Shown here: piece by piece, positions 20,607 to 29,902 of the stretch
Position numbering within the stretch: position 1 is the first letter of the stretch
Layout of the letters: every line of letters begins with the position of its first letter
Assembly: GCA_002803225.1 (NCBI GenBank)
Contig: NXFV01000864.1
Span: 1 to 31,731 of the forward strand
Reading direction: 5' to 3'
DNA length: 31,731 nt
Origin: Gamarada debralockiae
Lineage: Eukaryota > Ascomycota > Leotiomycetes > Helotiales > Hyphodiscaceae
Notes under the pieces: generated by a model
Database searches by the model: none
Seen by the model: only the letters and a program-made list of their open reading frames with translations
Told to the model about the DNA's origin: nothing
Translations under genes and position numbers: made by a program

Positions 20607-21065
20607 TATCCGCACTAAACCTTCAAGCTTTGCTAAGTACAGAAAGAACAACTGCCGATCAAGATGAGATCCAATTAATCCAAGACACTATTTTTATGGG
20701 ATTCTGCAAAATGCATGTGCGTGAAATCCGTAGTCCATAAGTCATTGCACTCCCTGCTCCTTTCTAACTATTTCCCAGTTTCCTGAAATGGGGGAAACTT
20801 TACCCCGGGTATCTAGTATCGAAAACCATCGCGCAACATTAATTGAACTCGGATAAAACCCCTCATCCATCAAATAGCCCGGCAGATAACTCCCACGTGC
20901 AAGGAATCCAAAACCCCTCATAAACGCCGGTGAGTATTCCTGTTCCTTCGAGATAGCAGTGGCTGAAAGAACGAAGTCTCGAGCTGACAGTGATAGGGTA
21001 CGCGAGACTCCTCACGAAATTGACGATTTTGCTGATTGTGTCTGGCGTTCATCAAAGGGTTCCTT
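20607..21065. other. Intergenic stretch, no gene seen
   Basis: This is the 3' flank of the membrane-protein gene that ends at 21066. A short plus-strand ORF here overlaps that gene antisense and looks like a shadow. Nothing else is supported. Confidence 0.45.
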
Positions 21066-23106
21066 TCAATTTTTCATCTTGAAGGACCATGCGCCATTTC
21101 TCGAGTCTTTCTCGTATTTGACCATTGTATTCTTTTTCGCTCTCTTGAATGCCCTGGTCTCTTTGCCCTGCCCAATATCGTCTAGCTTATCCGCGATAGG
21201 GCGCATCAACACACTCAGTTCCAGAGGGGTGTCCGGGCCAACCTTCACTCTATTTGCCCAGATGGCGACAATAATGATGAAAAGTGCTTGGAAGAATAGG
21301 ATCAGGAAAAGGAGCCCAATAAACCAGATTGCATGTCCAACTGTGAGATGCTGTCCTGAGCTCGGCGTCGTGCCCTCGTAAAACTTGGAAGGGTTGAAGG
21401 TTGCGGCTATGGCGATAGAGCCTACCGCAAAATACGTTATTAACAATCCCATAGCATCTTTGTCGCCATTTGCTGGCATCCCAAAGAAGCTACTCTGCGG
21501 CATTATCTGTGCACTCTGGAGCACTGTCTCGTCATCACCGATAGGCCCAACAAACCCGCCCTGTGCTATCGAGCCGGTAGCGAAAGAGGCCATCGCATCA
21601 CTGACAAATGACAGGTTATTCGTGTCGTTTTGGGTCGTACCGAGAGTGATGTTGCATCTGTAGTACCACGGCTGGGTGTTTGAGGTCTCCAAGACTTCGA
21701 TAACGGTGCATCGAGGGTTGTTGTCAGGACATGTTGTGTTCTCGTTGTTGAAGAACGTAGTTCCGTTGACAAGGCTTTGTGACACAAAGACCTGGCCGAT
21801 ATTTGCCACTTTGATGTCCGCAAAGCTGCCATTGCCATTTGCTGTGACTTCATGCGACTCACACTGATAGGTGGCGCTGATAGATCGCCCAGTAAAAATC
21901 TGGATAGGATTAACACCGCCTCCGGGACTGGTATCGAAAAAGACGTAGGATAGAACATTGGTGTCATTGTTGTAGTAAACATAGCCGTCTTGTGGTTGTA
22001 CTCGTTGACCAGCTTTAGGTAGCTCAGTGGTTGTGTTGGAACCGAATATAGGCGCCATGGAACCGTACCTGCAAAATTGGTCAGTGACCGAGTCACCATC
22101 GATTCGAAATGGAAACTTACTGATGGGCAGTGAAACTTTCATCTTCATAATACTCGTGTAAGCCGGCTGATGAAGAGGCGGTGCCCAGGGGGTAAAAGTG
22201 TTGCATATCAGCTGTCGAAGTGTTACCGTAATTGAGGAGGGCTGCCGAAGTGTCGGTTTCAAATCCGTATGTCAAACTGACAGCGGCAATGCCAGCTTGA
22301 GCAGCTATGTTCAGGATAAGCCAAAAAATGCAGGCGGAAATAACTCCCACCCGCCGAGTTTTGAAAACTAATTTCGACAGTTCTGTTAAGCTGTCCGCAC
22401 GCAGAATGAGATCGAGCTTTCCCAGCAGTTAGTTATTGGCCTTAGGTAACGGATGTGTGAAGCTTGCCTCTACTAAACTTCGCTCTCTGTTGGCCAAGAT
22501 AGGCCATCGCATGTTCAATGCCATATCCTTGAATGCACTTGCAATATTGAGACCAAGGGCAAGTGCAATGCCGGTTGTAACTCCGTTGTAGACTCTCTTC
22601 CTCGTCTCGGTGACAGTTCCTTCTCTTGACACAAGCCGAGCCGCCAATACCCAGGCGGCACACAGTAGCAATGACATGACCCATCTGACCGAGCTACCGA
22701 TGAGGAGATGTCGCAGTTGTTTGCCAGTTTTGGCTTTGAACGAGGCGGTGGTGACAGTGGAGTCCATGGAGACGGATTTTTGGGGTCCATTGTAGAGGAA
22801 TGGTCGGCCCTCGACTGCTAGGTTTTTATCAGCAATTGAACTTCAACGGAATTAAAGTATACGCGTACTCGTTTCTGTCATGCTTGGTTTCACTGTCGGC
22901 ACACTCCCATCAGACGCGAATGAAATCTGACTCGGTCGAGGAGGAAGACCAGGGCCTGGATTTTGTTGCATCTCAATTTCATAGTGAAGGTTTGGATTGC
23001 TCCCGCTAGAAGCACGCCATGGACGACCCATTATTTCAGGACTCTGGAATATTGGCTGCCCATCATCTGCGAAGTTCGATACGGGGCGATAGTTTGGAGC
23101 TGACAT
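21066..23106 (-). CDS. Polytopic membrane protein of unknown function, four exons
   Basis: Exons are 23106-22869, 22817-22468, 22416-22121 and 22068-21066, giving 628 aa. Intron 1 (51 nt) starts GTACGC and ends CCTAG; an acceptor 3 nt later is also possible. Intron 2 is 51 nt with GC-AG ends (GCAAGC) or 57 nt with GTAGAG; either removes a TAA and keeps frame. Intron 3 (52 nt) starts GTAAGT. ATG 23106 has AAA before it. Residues 1-120 are Pro-rich and cytosolic-looking. Predicted spans are near 125-142, 156-175, 219-243, 503-519 and 541-566. The 260-residue loop between spans 3 and 4 has many N-glycosylation sequons (NGT, NNT, NIT, NDT) and several Cys, so it is probably extracytoplasmic. The tail is basic. 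I recognise the layout from uncharacterised ascomycete proteins but know no function. Confidence 0.75.
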
Positions 23107-24129
23107 TTTCGAGGTGCGGGATCGGTGTCGCTTCACAGCATCGATCAACCCAACTGCAGCTGGCGGAGGTACAGTTCGAGGACAGAGAGTCTCAGCGGCG
23201 ACAGCTTGAGGGACAGAAGCATCGTGAAAAGTGGAGGTGTGTTGGCAGCAGCTTTATCCAAATAAGCCCGTGCCGCACAGCTGGGGACCCAATAAAGTGT
23301 GCCAAGACAAGGCTGACCACTCAGATCCTCGTCTGAACTTGCCTTTCCCCGTTCTGGGTCAAGTTGAAATGCGGCTGAAGAGTGATGGGGGCGAAGACTG
23401 GAAATGAGTGGGCGAGGGGCATTTCCCGACACCCCTTAACTGTTTCTGGTGTTAGAGTTACTGCATGTACAGGGGTCAGTTTCGAAATTTATCCCTAAAT
23501 ATATACTCTTGGCGGTCAGATTTTAGAGATTCCTGCCACCTCAATTTCTTCACTAAGAATGTGTTTTCTTGAAATCAAGAGAAGAGGAAATAACAGTTAC
23601 CGTAAGGAGGGTTTTGTCAATGATTAAACTACCAAAGGAGGAGACGAAAGGCATTGCACTACAGATCTACGGCGCGAAAGAGAGGATGCCCAAAGGAGAG
23701 TAAGCAATTTGGGAAAATGTCACTACAAGATGATCCCCGCAGCGCGATTACACACCACGAGGTCGTGACCTTCTCGCGCCCCAAGAACTACTTGCATAAA
23801 ATCGATCGACCACTCATCGACCATCAGTTCGTCACATCTCTCGCAGCAATTCTTCAACTCCAACCAAGCTTCTCGTCATTTCATGCTTAAAAATGCTTAC
23901 ATTGTTTATTTTGAGCTGATTTTGTGGCGGAGTTCGCTACCTGCATCGTACCTGATGTGCCTCAGCCTTGCGACTTTGCCTCACCCGAATTTGGGGAAGG
24001 GACGGCCGACGAACTCCATGTTTCAAAATTTCAGGACCAAGGAAGTAAATTTACGAGCCGTCAAAGGTGATTGGTTCCAGCCCAATTGAATTGTGCCAGA
24101 CGAATCAAGCCAGAGCCGAGGAGTGAAGC
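23107..24129. other. About 1 kb without a supported gene
   Basis: This is the upstream flank of the membrane-protein gene. A minus-strand ORF at 23432-23145 runs toward that gene but ends in a stop before it and has no matching splice site that I can see. A plus-strand ORF at 23654-23890 (contains SRPKNYLHKIDRPLIDHQF) is somewhat protein-like but unrecognised. Confidence 0.4.
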
Positions 24130-24795
24130 GGTGGGGGTTTCTGGGTATGGCGAGTTGCTACTTTCTACACCTATGTCAATGGCTTCATGCAGACGCTCTC
24201 CGGTGTAGTAGCTAGATTTATTATAATGAAAACCAGACGACACAAATGGCTAGTTATGTCTAGTGTGATCCGCTTTATCGGGCATAGTGTTATGGTTCGG
24301 TTACGGGAAGCTAACAACTCGATCGGGAGCTGGTTGTCGTGCAGCTTTTTCAAGGCATCGGCGGTGGCATTATTCAGACCTCTGTCTTTGTCGGAGCGCA
24401 GATCAATATTCCGCATTCGCAGCTAGCACAAATTACAGCGCTGGTAGCGTGCTTTAGCTTTTCCTTGGTTCTAGTATTGGTGCTTGTATTGCCCGGGGGT
24501 GGGTGGTAAGCATTTACACGGGTATATTCAGAGAGCAACTGAAGCATAAGCTCGGTTGTGCGGCAGCCCCCTTCGAAGCCGGTTGGTCAATTATTCAACC
24601 CCACCAAGGTATGTTACCAGACGGCATTGTCATTGATGATGCAGTAAGTCAGCAAGTCTTGGGCCTGGTTCACGGGTGGCTAAAACATTATTAGTACTCA
24701 AATGCGATGCGATTCTGCACGTATACGGCTATTGGGGCATCAGTGCTGAGTTTTATTGGGGATTGGTTTATGCCATATCTTAAGAGCTACCGTAA
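24130..24795 (+). pseudogene. MFS siderophore-transporter-like relic
   Basis: The segments read in three frames. Frame 1 gives VATFYTYVNGFMQTLSGVVA and WLVMSSVIRFIGHSVMVR. After a one-base shift near 24327 comes ELVVVQLFQGIGGGIIQTSV followed by INIPHSQLAQITALVACFSF. A second shift near 24500 gives IYTGIFREQLKHKL, then a TAG at 24692-24694. The same frame then continues with YSNAMRFCTYTAIGASVLSF to a GTAAGT donor at 24795. The VVxLFQGIGGG and AQITAL blocks are those I associate with fungal siderophore-iron MFS permeases (Sit1/MirB type). The first half of the transporter is absent or unreadable. With two frameshifts and a stop it cannot make a transporter. Assignment to the siderophore branch is by resemblance only. 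Confidence 0.65.
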
Positions 24796-24905
24796 GTTCG
24801 TTGCCCGTTGCAAGAAACTCCCACGTCTCATAGCACCATAGTGAACGCAACAACCTTGAAGAGTAATCTCAATTCAGTTACAAAGTCCCAGACAGCGCAC
24901 TCCGT

Positions 24906-25209
24906 CTAGGAGCTGCCAGTTACAGATCCACCCTTTCTGCCTGCCTCCCTTGCCTTCTCGCTGCCAGGTTCGAAAGACCCGCTAGATGCTTGTCCGCCCT
25001 TCGACGCAATTTCACGCTATGGTTTGATGTTAGGAAACTGTATCATGCAGTTGGGTAAGAATAGCTGAGAAGGTATGGCTTACCTGTTTGTCGGGGTCCA
25101 TGTTAGCAAATCCACCAGAATGGCTGGATTGACCACCCTTGCTGGCAATCTCTTGAACTTCCTCCCTGGGTCGGTTGGCAAAGTTGCCTGGGTTTGGATT
25201 ATCGGCCAT
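24906..25209 (-). CDS. Con-10/KGG-motif stress protein
   Basis: Exon 1 (25209-25084) and exon 2 (25016-24906) flank a 67-nt phase-0 intron (25083-25017, GTAAGC...CCATAG), giving 78 aa. The small, hydrophilic protein contains repeated EIASKGGQSS / EIASKGGQAS units and a final AGRKGG, the KGG pattern of Neurospora con-10 and bacterial general stress protein GsiB. Start choice: ATG 25209 gives MADNPNPGNFANRPREE, the usual family N-terminus; the open frame extends upstream but without support. Such proteins are disordered, accumulate in conidia and under stress or light, and probably protect cell components; their molecular action is unknown. The gene is divergent from the CHZ-motif gene at 25705, with CRE-type sites between them. 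Confidence 0.88.
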
Positions 25210-25301
25210 GGTGGATGTGATTGCTTTGAAGTATTTGAAGTGGTTTTTCTTTGCGTTGATATCAGTGAGAAGTTTGCTCTGAGTATCTATGGGATTCAAG
25301 G

Positions 25302-25408
25302 AGGGGGAAGCGCTGCTTATATCTTGCGATCCTCAGCTATGATCCGTGATCGAGCGACAGTGAGTGACGTAAACTTTGTTCGCAGTACGGACCGCTCAAT
25401 TGACGTCA
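25302..25408. promoter_or_regulatory. Shared divergent stress promoter: CRE and STRE-like sites
   Basis: Between the con-10-like ATG (25209) and the CHZ-like ATG (25705) lie a perfect palindromic CRE, TGACGTCA, at 25401-25408, a CRE variant TGACGTAA at 25365-25372, and AGGGG at 25302-25306. TGACGTCA is bound by ATF/CREB-type bZIP factors (Atf1/Sko1 in fungi), which act below the stress MAP kinase; AGGGG is the yeast STRE core. The distances, about 190 bp to con-10 and 300 bp to the other gene, suit either. Binding is inferred. Confidence 0.55.
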
Positions 25409-25704
25409 CTTTGGGACGATGATGGAGATATGAAGCATCTTGAAAAAGCAAAAGCGGGACAAAGTAATCGCCGTATATTCACTAGCAAAATGGTTGAAAA
25501 TGTCGACGTAATTGTCTCGCGAGCATGAAACAAATGTCGTCAGACAGTAAGTGGTATGCTAGCCCAAAAGACTGATCAAATCATCTTTGCTCGTCGGAGC
25601 CATTGTGTCAATATGCAGTCAACTTCTAAAGTATTTGAGCCGAGTCTGACCCTTCCTTCTTTCTCACTCCGCAATTGAACCTTAGACACTCAAAAGTACG
25701 AAAG

Positions 25705-26102
25705 ATGGCGACGAACGCAGGCAACGAGTATGACAAGGCCGACACAGTCACCGACGACATCCCTCAGGGTGGAGACACGGTCGACAACTCTTACGTAACC
25801 GGCTCTGATGCAAATGCTGGAGTTCCTGTTTTGAAGGATGAGGCGCCAGTCGAGCAGCCCAATGACGCTCGAAACCCGGACTCTGATGCGGCTCTTGGTA
25901 AGTTCATGGACTCCCAACGCGTGAAGGTTCAGAATCACAAGCTAATTAATGGATAGAGCAAGACGAGGCTGAAGCCATCGACAAATCCAACATCCTCAAG
26001 GGAGGACGTACCCGTGGTGCCAAGCCGACCGGATCATATCAAGAGCCGGGCGATGAGGAGGGTCTGCCAGGGCCGGAAGATGGTACTTCATCTACCAGAT
26101 AA
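25705..26102 (+). CDS. Small acidic CHZ-motif protein
   Basis: Exon 1 (25705-25897) and exon 2 (25957-26102) flank a 59-nt phase-1 intron (GTAAGT, GCTAAT branch, GATAG), giving 112 aa. ATG 25705 follows AAAG; the frame is open further upstream but without another ATG. The first 70 residues are acidic and low in complexity. Exon 2 carries IDKSNILKGGRTRGAKPTG, which resembles the CHZ motif of the H2A.Z-H2B chaperone Chz1, with SNI and RTRG as key residues. A Pro/Gly/acidic tail follows. True Chz1 has a longer acidic domain, so a chaperone role is uncertain; similar short fungal proteins are only labelled by this motif. No signal or membrane span is present. Its promoter is shared with the con-10-like gene, which suggests stress co-regulation. 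Confidence 0.75.
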
Positions 26103-26991
26103 CTTGCTTCTGCACTCTCATTGTCAAAGGGAACAGGGTGGATGGGTCAGACTGAACGCGCTTGTTGGAGTTATTGTCGTTTTGACCTATCTCGAGCGTC
26201 TCTTCATGCTATGCACTTGGTACCAACAATGCTGCTTGGTTAGAAGAGAAATTGAAAGTAGATAAGCATCAATTCTGACTATTTCTCGTCTTCCAAAAGT
26301 GAAATGTGATTTTGTAAAAAAAAAAAAAAACATATATATAAATAAACATAGATCCCGACGCTGACCGTACCATGTAAAAGAGCTAAGGAGGCATCTCGAT
26401 AGGCCCGCCCCACCAGTTCGAGTGCCGCAAAACTCATCTGCTTCCAAGTTGCTGTCACAGTGGGAAATGCTTTAGATTGTCAATCCTCATCTAGCTCGTC
26501 TCCAAGCAGACATTAACCGCATGGTCTGAACTTCTAGAAAGTATTAGCGAGGAGCATGTTGCTCGATGGTTTCCACAATCGGTGTGCCGACCTATCGTCC
26601 TTATTGCCCCACCATATGCACGACCCTTGCACAGAGTGAGTTTGCACCACCCACCTGGTAAATTATCCGCAAAGGTTACGGTTGCGTGGCGCTCGAACCA
26701 GCACCTAACCTTAATTTCACATTTTCCTGCTGCAAAGATGGCACATACAATGTCACGATCCTTCGATCATGGTTGCAGAATCGGCTCTCGCATTTGCTTT
26801 TCGTCATTGCTCGCTTTACTCATGTGCCGTGGTCGAGGACGCATCATGCTAGGTCATTTTCCAGGTTTCTTTAGGTTTCCGCGGTACAGTGAATCGCGAT
26901 GCCTCGATTCCCTGCGACGCGATAGAGCGATCATTGATCAATTCCATCATACCAACAGTGTATTTGGTCTGCAGGTAATAGCTCTACGTCT
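26103..26991. other. Intergenic stretch, no gene seen
   Basis: A run of 15 A (26316-26330) followed by CATATATATAAATAAACA lies about 215 bp past the CHZ-like gene. A 161-codon plus-strand ORF at 26582-27067 has an even, non-protein-like composition, runs into the neighbouring repeat element and is not accepted. Confidence 0.5.
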
Positions 26992-27203
26992 AAGAATAAA
27001 GCGGCCGGAATTGGCACGTGCACAACACCAAAAATCTATCTATTTCATACTTATTATACCTATCTAAAATGACGTACGCGAGATTGGGAGATATAATTCG
27101 AGCCATAATGAGTTTAAGAAGAGGAAAGGGTTGATCTACTGTATTTACAGGTAGACGCCGATATTTTTGTGTTGGCGCATGTGCCAATTTCGGCCACTTT
27201 ATT
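26992..27203. mobile_element. About 212-bp MITE-like element
   Basis: The left end, AAGAATAAAGCGGCCGGAAT (from 26992), then TGGCAC(G)TGC, is matched by the reverse complement of the right end, AAGAATAAAGTGGCCGAAAT (from 27203), then TGGCAC(A)TGC. Both continue into ACAAC/CAACAC and a run of A. Most differences are transitions. The interior is AT-rich without a coding frame. The target duplication is not clear. Its terminal sequence differs from the other three elements in the window, so a separate family is likely. Confidence 0.65.
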
Positions 27204-28116
27204 CTTTCAGTAATTTCTATGCGCCTTCGACAATACTACCAGAGTTCGCTTCTCGCCCGAAACGCAACGAGATCTTCGAGTGAGGCTGTCCCATTCTTTG
27301 CGATGTCATTATCTACCGGTATCCAAGCATCAAAATGACGTGAGAATGTTCTCGATGATGCCACCGGTTCTTCATCCGTACAAATGCATGCATTACCAAA
27401 CAGTCTTTTCTCACCATCTCACGTCACACGCTGAGTGTCACATATGGATTTAGGTATGGCCATTCCTCATATGGGAAGCAAGGTTACGCAAGGCTAAACA
27501 ATCATATGCCACCAAGCAGTCCACCCTGCAGATGTTTCCGATGGTGACGAACGACTATCCGGTCGACCTGCCTTCAGGGCACACAGTTCAAACCCCGCTC
27601 TGTACGATCTGGGGACGGGAAGAGACAAAACATGTTTATTTCCATCCCCAACAATGCCAATCCCGCCGATCAGCTCTATCATTGAACTAGTGTCTACGGA
27701 GAAGCCTCCGTTACATATCGAGGATTTCAGAACTTGAATTCTTTGACATGAAAATGCATCTCAATTGCGGAGTCAATCAGCAGAAATTGCGCGTCACACG
27801 CATCCGAGACAGGAGCACGTTATCATATAGGACGGAGTCTTGTACCGACCTATAAAGCAACTCCAAATATCCTCTCAACTTGCTTCGATTTTGTTATAGA
27901 GGCATGTGAATCATACGTCATGCTCTTAAGAAGTCGGTGATGTAACTGTGAGAACCGTGATGGCGAAGATCCTGCAATGTCGTGCATGTCGAGCGTGAAG
28001 GGTAACTATTATATATAGATCTGAAAGCTTCGGTTAAAAGTTCTCATTTCCCTAGTCTAACTTTCAGCACTAACGATACTGTTTTACTTGGAGTTCAAGA
28101 CTTCCAATACTCGACA
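27204..28116 (+). promoter_or_regulatory. Intergenic stretch with TATA box before the SDR gene
   Basis: No gene is supported in 27204-28116. TATATATA at 28010-28017 lies 100 bp before the SDR start at 28117, a normal spacing for a fungal TATA promoter. No CRE or STRE site was noticed in the proximal part. Confidence 0.45.
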
Positions 28117-29186
28117 ATGGAGACCATAAAGAACAAAGTACAAAATGTCGCTCCGCACACTCAGGAGTCTAGTTCATCTGGTTCACAGTTCAGTACAGGT
28201 AAGGGCTATTCAAAGGTGTGTCTTCTGTTGCGAAGGGATGTTAAATTGGGTCCACATCCAGGTCATCAACCCCCGGTCCAGCAGCAGCAACATCCGGGCT
28301 TGGAGAGGGACATGGACCCAAAGCCCACCAAAGTTCACCTACCCGCCGAAGATGAAGGGTATCAGATTTACAAAGCCGCCGGAAAACTCGCTGGCAAGAA
28401 GGCCTTAATTACCGGAGGAGATTCCGGCATCGGGCGAGCCGTTGCAATCCTCTTCGCCATGGAAGGCGCACATGTCGCTATTGCTTATCTACCCGCAGAA
28501 GAGGAGGACGCACAGCACACCAAGGCCCAGGTCGAGAAGAATGGAGGCTCGATTCATCTTTTCCAAGTGGACTTGACACATGCGACCAACTGCAAGAACC
28601 TGGTACAGAAGGCTGTGGATGCTCTTGGCGGGCTCAACATCTTGGTGAACAACGCTGCCTACCAAATGTCGAAGGCAGACATCACCGATATCGAGGAGTA
28701 AGCACTGATTTGCTGGACGTTGGAGGAACACGGCTAATCATTTGTGGCTCTAGGGACCAGTGGCTCCACACTTTCAGCTCTAACATCCATGCCTACTTTT
28801 TCCTCGCCAAATACGCTCTGCCCCATATGCATGCGGGCGATACTATTATCAACACCACTTCAGTGACCGCATATCAGGGCACCGGCCCCGACTTGGCCTA
28901 CATCTCAACTAAGGGTGCAATTGTGGCTTTCACTAGAGGGCTTTCAAGCGAGCAAGTCGGCAAGGGCATTCGAGTGAACGCAGTGGCTCCCGGACCCGTC
29001 TGGACACCGTTAGTGGTCAGCACGATGGACGAGAAATCTCTAGGACAACTTAGCTCGACGCCGATGGGCCGCCCTGGCCAGCCTAGTGAGATTGCTACGT
29101 GCTACGTGTTTCTGGCAAGTCAAGATAGTAGCTTCATCAGCGGGCAGGTCCTCCATCCTAATGGCGGGACGATTGTGAATGGATAG
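28117..29186 (+). CDS. SDR oxidoreductase, stress-type (GSP39/YghA-like)
   Basis: Three exons, 28117-28198, 28262-28697 and 28754-29186, encode 316 aa. Intron 1 (63 nt, GTAAGG...ATCCAG) is in frame and removes 21 codons between STG and HQPPV. Intron 2 (56 nt, GTAAGC, GCTAATC branch, CTCTAG) restores IEEDQWLHTF. Residues 38-68 match the N-terminal extension typical of this branch (HPGLERDMDPKP). The Rossmann motif TGGDSGIG is at 78-85, NNAA at 157-160, and the catalytic set is Ser209, Tyr222 and Lys226 (YISTK), all intact. The end (SSFISGQVLHPNGG) is also typical. It is a predicted NAD(P)H-dependent oxidoreductase; relatives are named glucose/ribitol dehydrogenase homologues or general stress protein 39. 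The substrate is unknown. It is cytosolic as read. A TATA box stands 100 bp upstream. Confidence 0.9.
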
Positions 29187-29743
29187 GTAGCTATGATTCA
29201 TGTAAATATCAAACGTCGATCTGACCATTGCTATCTAAGTGCTTGTCCAAATCGATGCAACTCCCTTCCACTTGTAGAGTTTGACAAATTCAGCAGTCAT
29301 ATTGGACTACGTATCTGAAGCGGCCAAATTGATCAATAATGCGACGAACAGAGCACTCTCCGAGGAGCAGAATCTTGACAGAAGAGGGATACCCGACGCA
29401 TACGGAGCAATTCGTCCTGACCCTGTTTGCACTTTGCATAGAAATTGATATAGTCTTGGCACACAACTTTGGAGCAATGTATGAGTAAAAGCAGGAACGG
29501 AGAACGGGCGTTCCCTCCCGAATGATCCTTGTGGGCCCAAAGGGAGCTGCTGTAACACAATAACTCTACTAATCTGTTGGGAGCACAATCGAGTTAAGGC
29601 TTGTAATGTGATGTATTGTGTGGCATTCTATTTTTTACGTTTGCCAGATACGTCACCATTTCAAATCGCGTAGTTGCTCAGCTTTCCTGGTGGAATGGCT
29701 CTGGTGCTGGTAGCTCAGGCCAGCTTTGGTCTACCTATATAGA
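29187..29743. other. Intergenic stretch, possible MFS gene remains
   Basis: A 50-bp imperfect direct repeat links 29693-29742 to the start of the next fragment: GAATGGCTCTGGTGCTGG recurs as GAATGGCTCTGATGTTGA. A minus-strand ORF of 93 codons (29588-29307) has no recognised motif. Nothing else is supported. Confidence 0.35.
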
Positions 29744-29893
29744 ATGGCTCTGATGTTGACATTGATTTTTGGTATGTCACAGGCGACGCTACCAATTGCC
29801 ATTCTCTTGCGTCGTGATGGCAAGGATGAGAAAGCCAAAAGGAGCGAAGCCGAAGAGTTTGTGGAAGTTGAGGAAGATGTAGACAAAGAATGA
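29744..29893 (+). pseudogene. Orphan C-terminal fragment of an MFS transporter
   Basis: A 49-codon frame starts with a hydrophobic span (MALMLTLIFGMSQATLPIAI), turns at LLRRDGKDEK and ends in an acidic/basic tail (EEFVEVEEDVDKE). This looks like the last membrane span plus cytosolic tail of a fungal major facilitator protein. No matching upstream exons are readable within the preceding 550 bp, so it is probably the surviving 3' end of a lost gene. It ends 9 nt before the M20 gene, which is transcribed toward it. The assignment is from composition and style, not a diagnostic motif. Confidence 0.4.
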
Positions 29894-29902
29894 TTCTTAT
29901 TC

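Noticed and set aside
26582..27067. 161-codon plus-strand ORF
   Set aside because: No domain or protein-like bias, and it runs into the inverted-repeat element at 26992.
27570..27610. tRNA-like AGTTCAAACC near 27585
   Set aside because: Flanking bases do not form a T-arm or acceptor stem; no tRNA gene was seen anywhere in the window.
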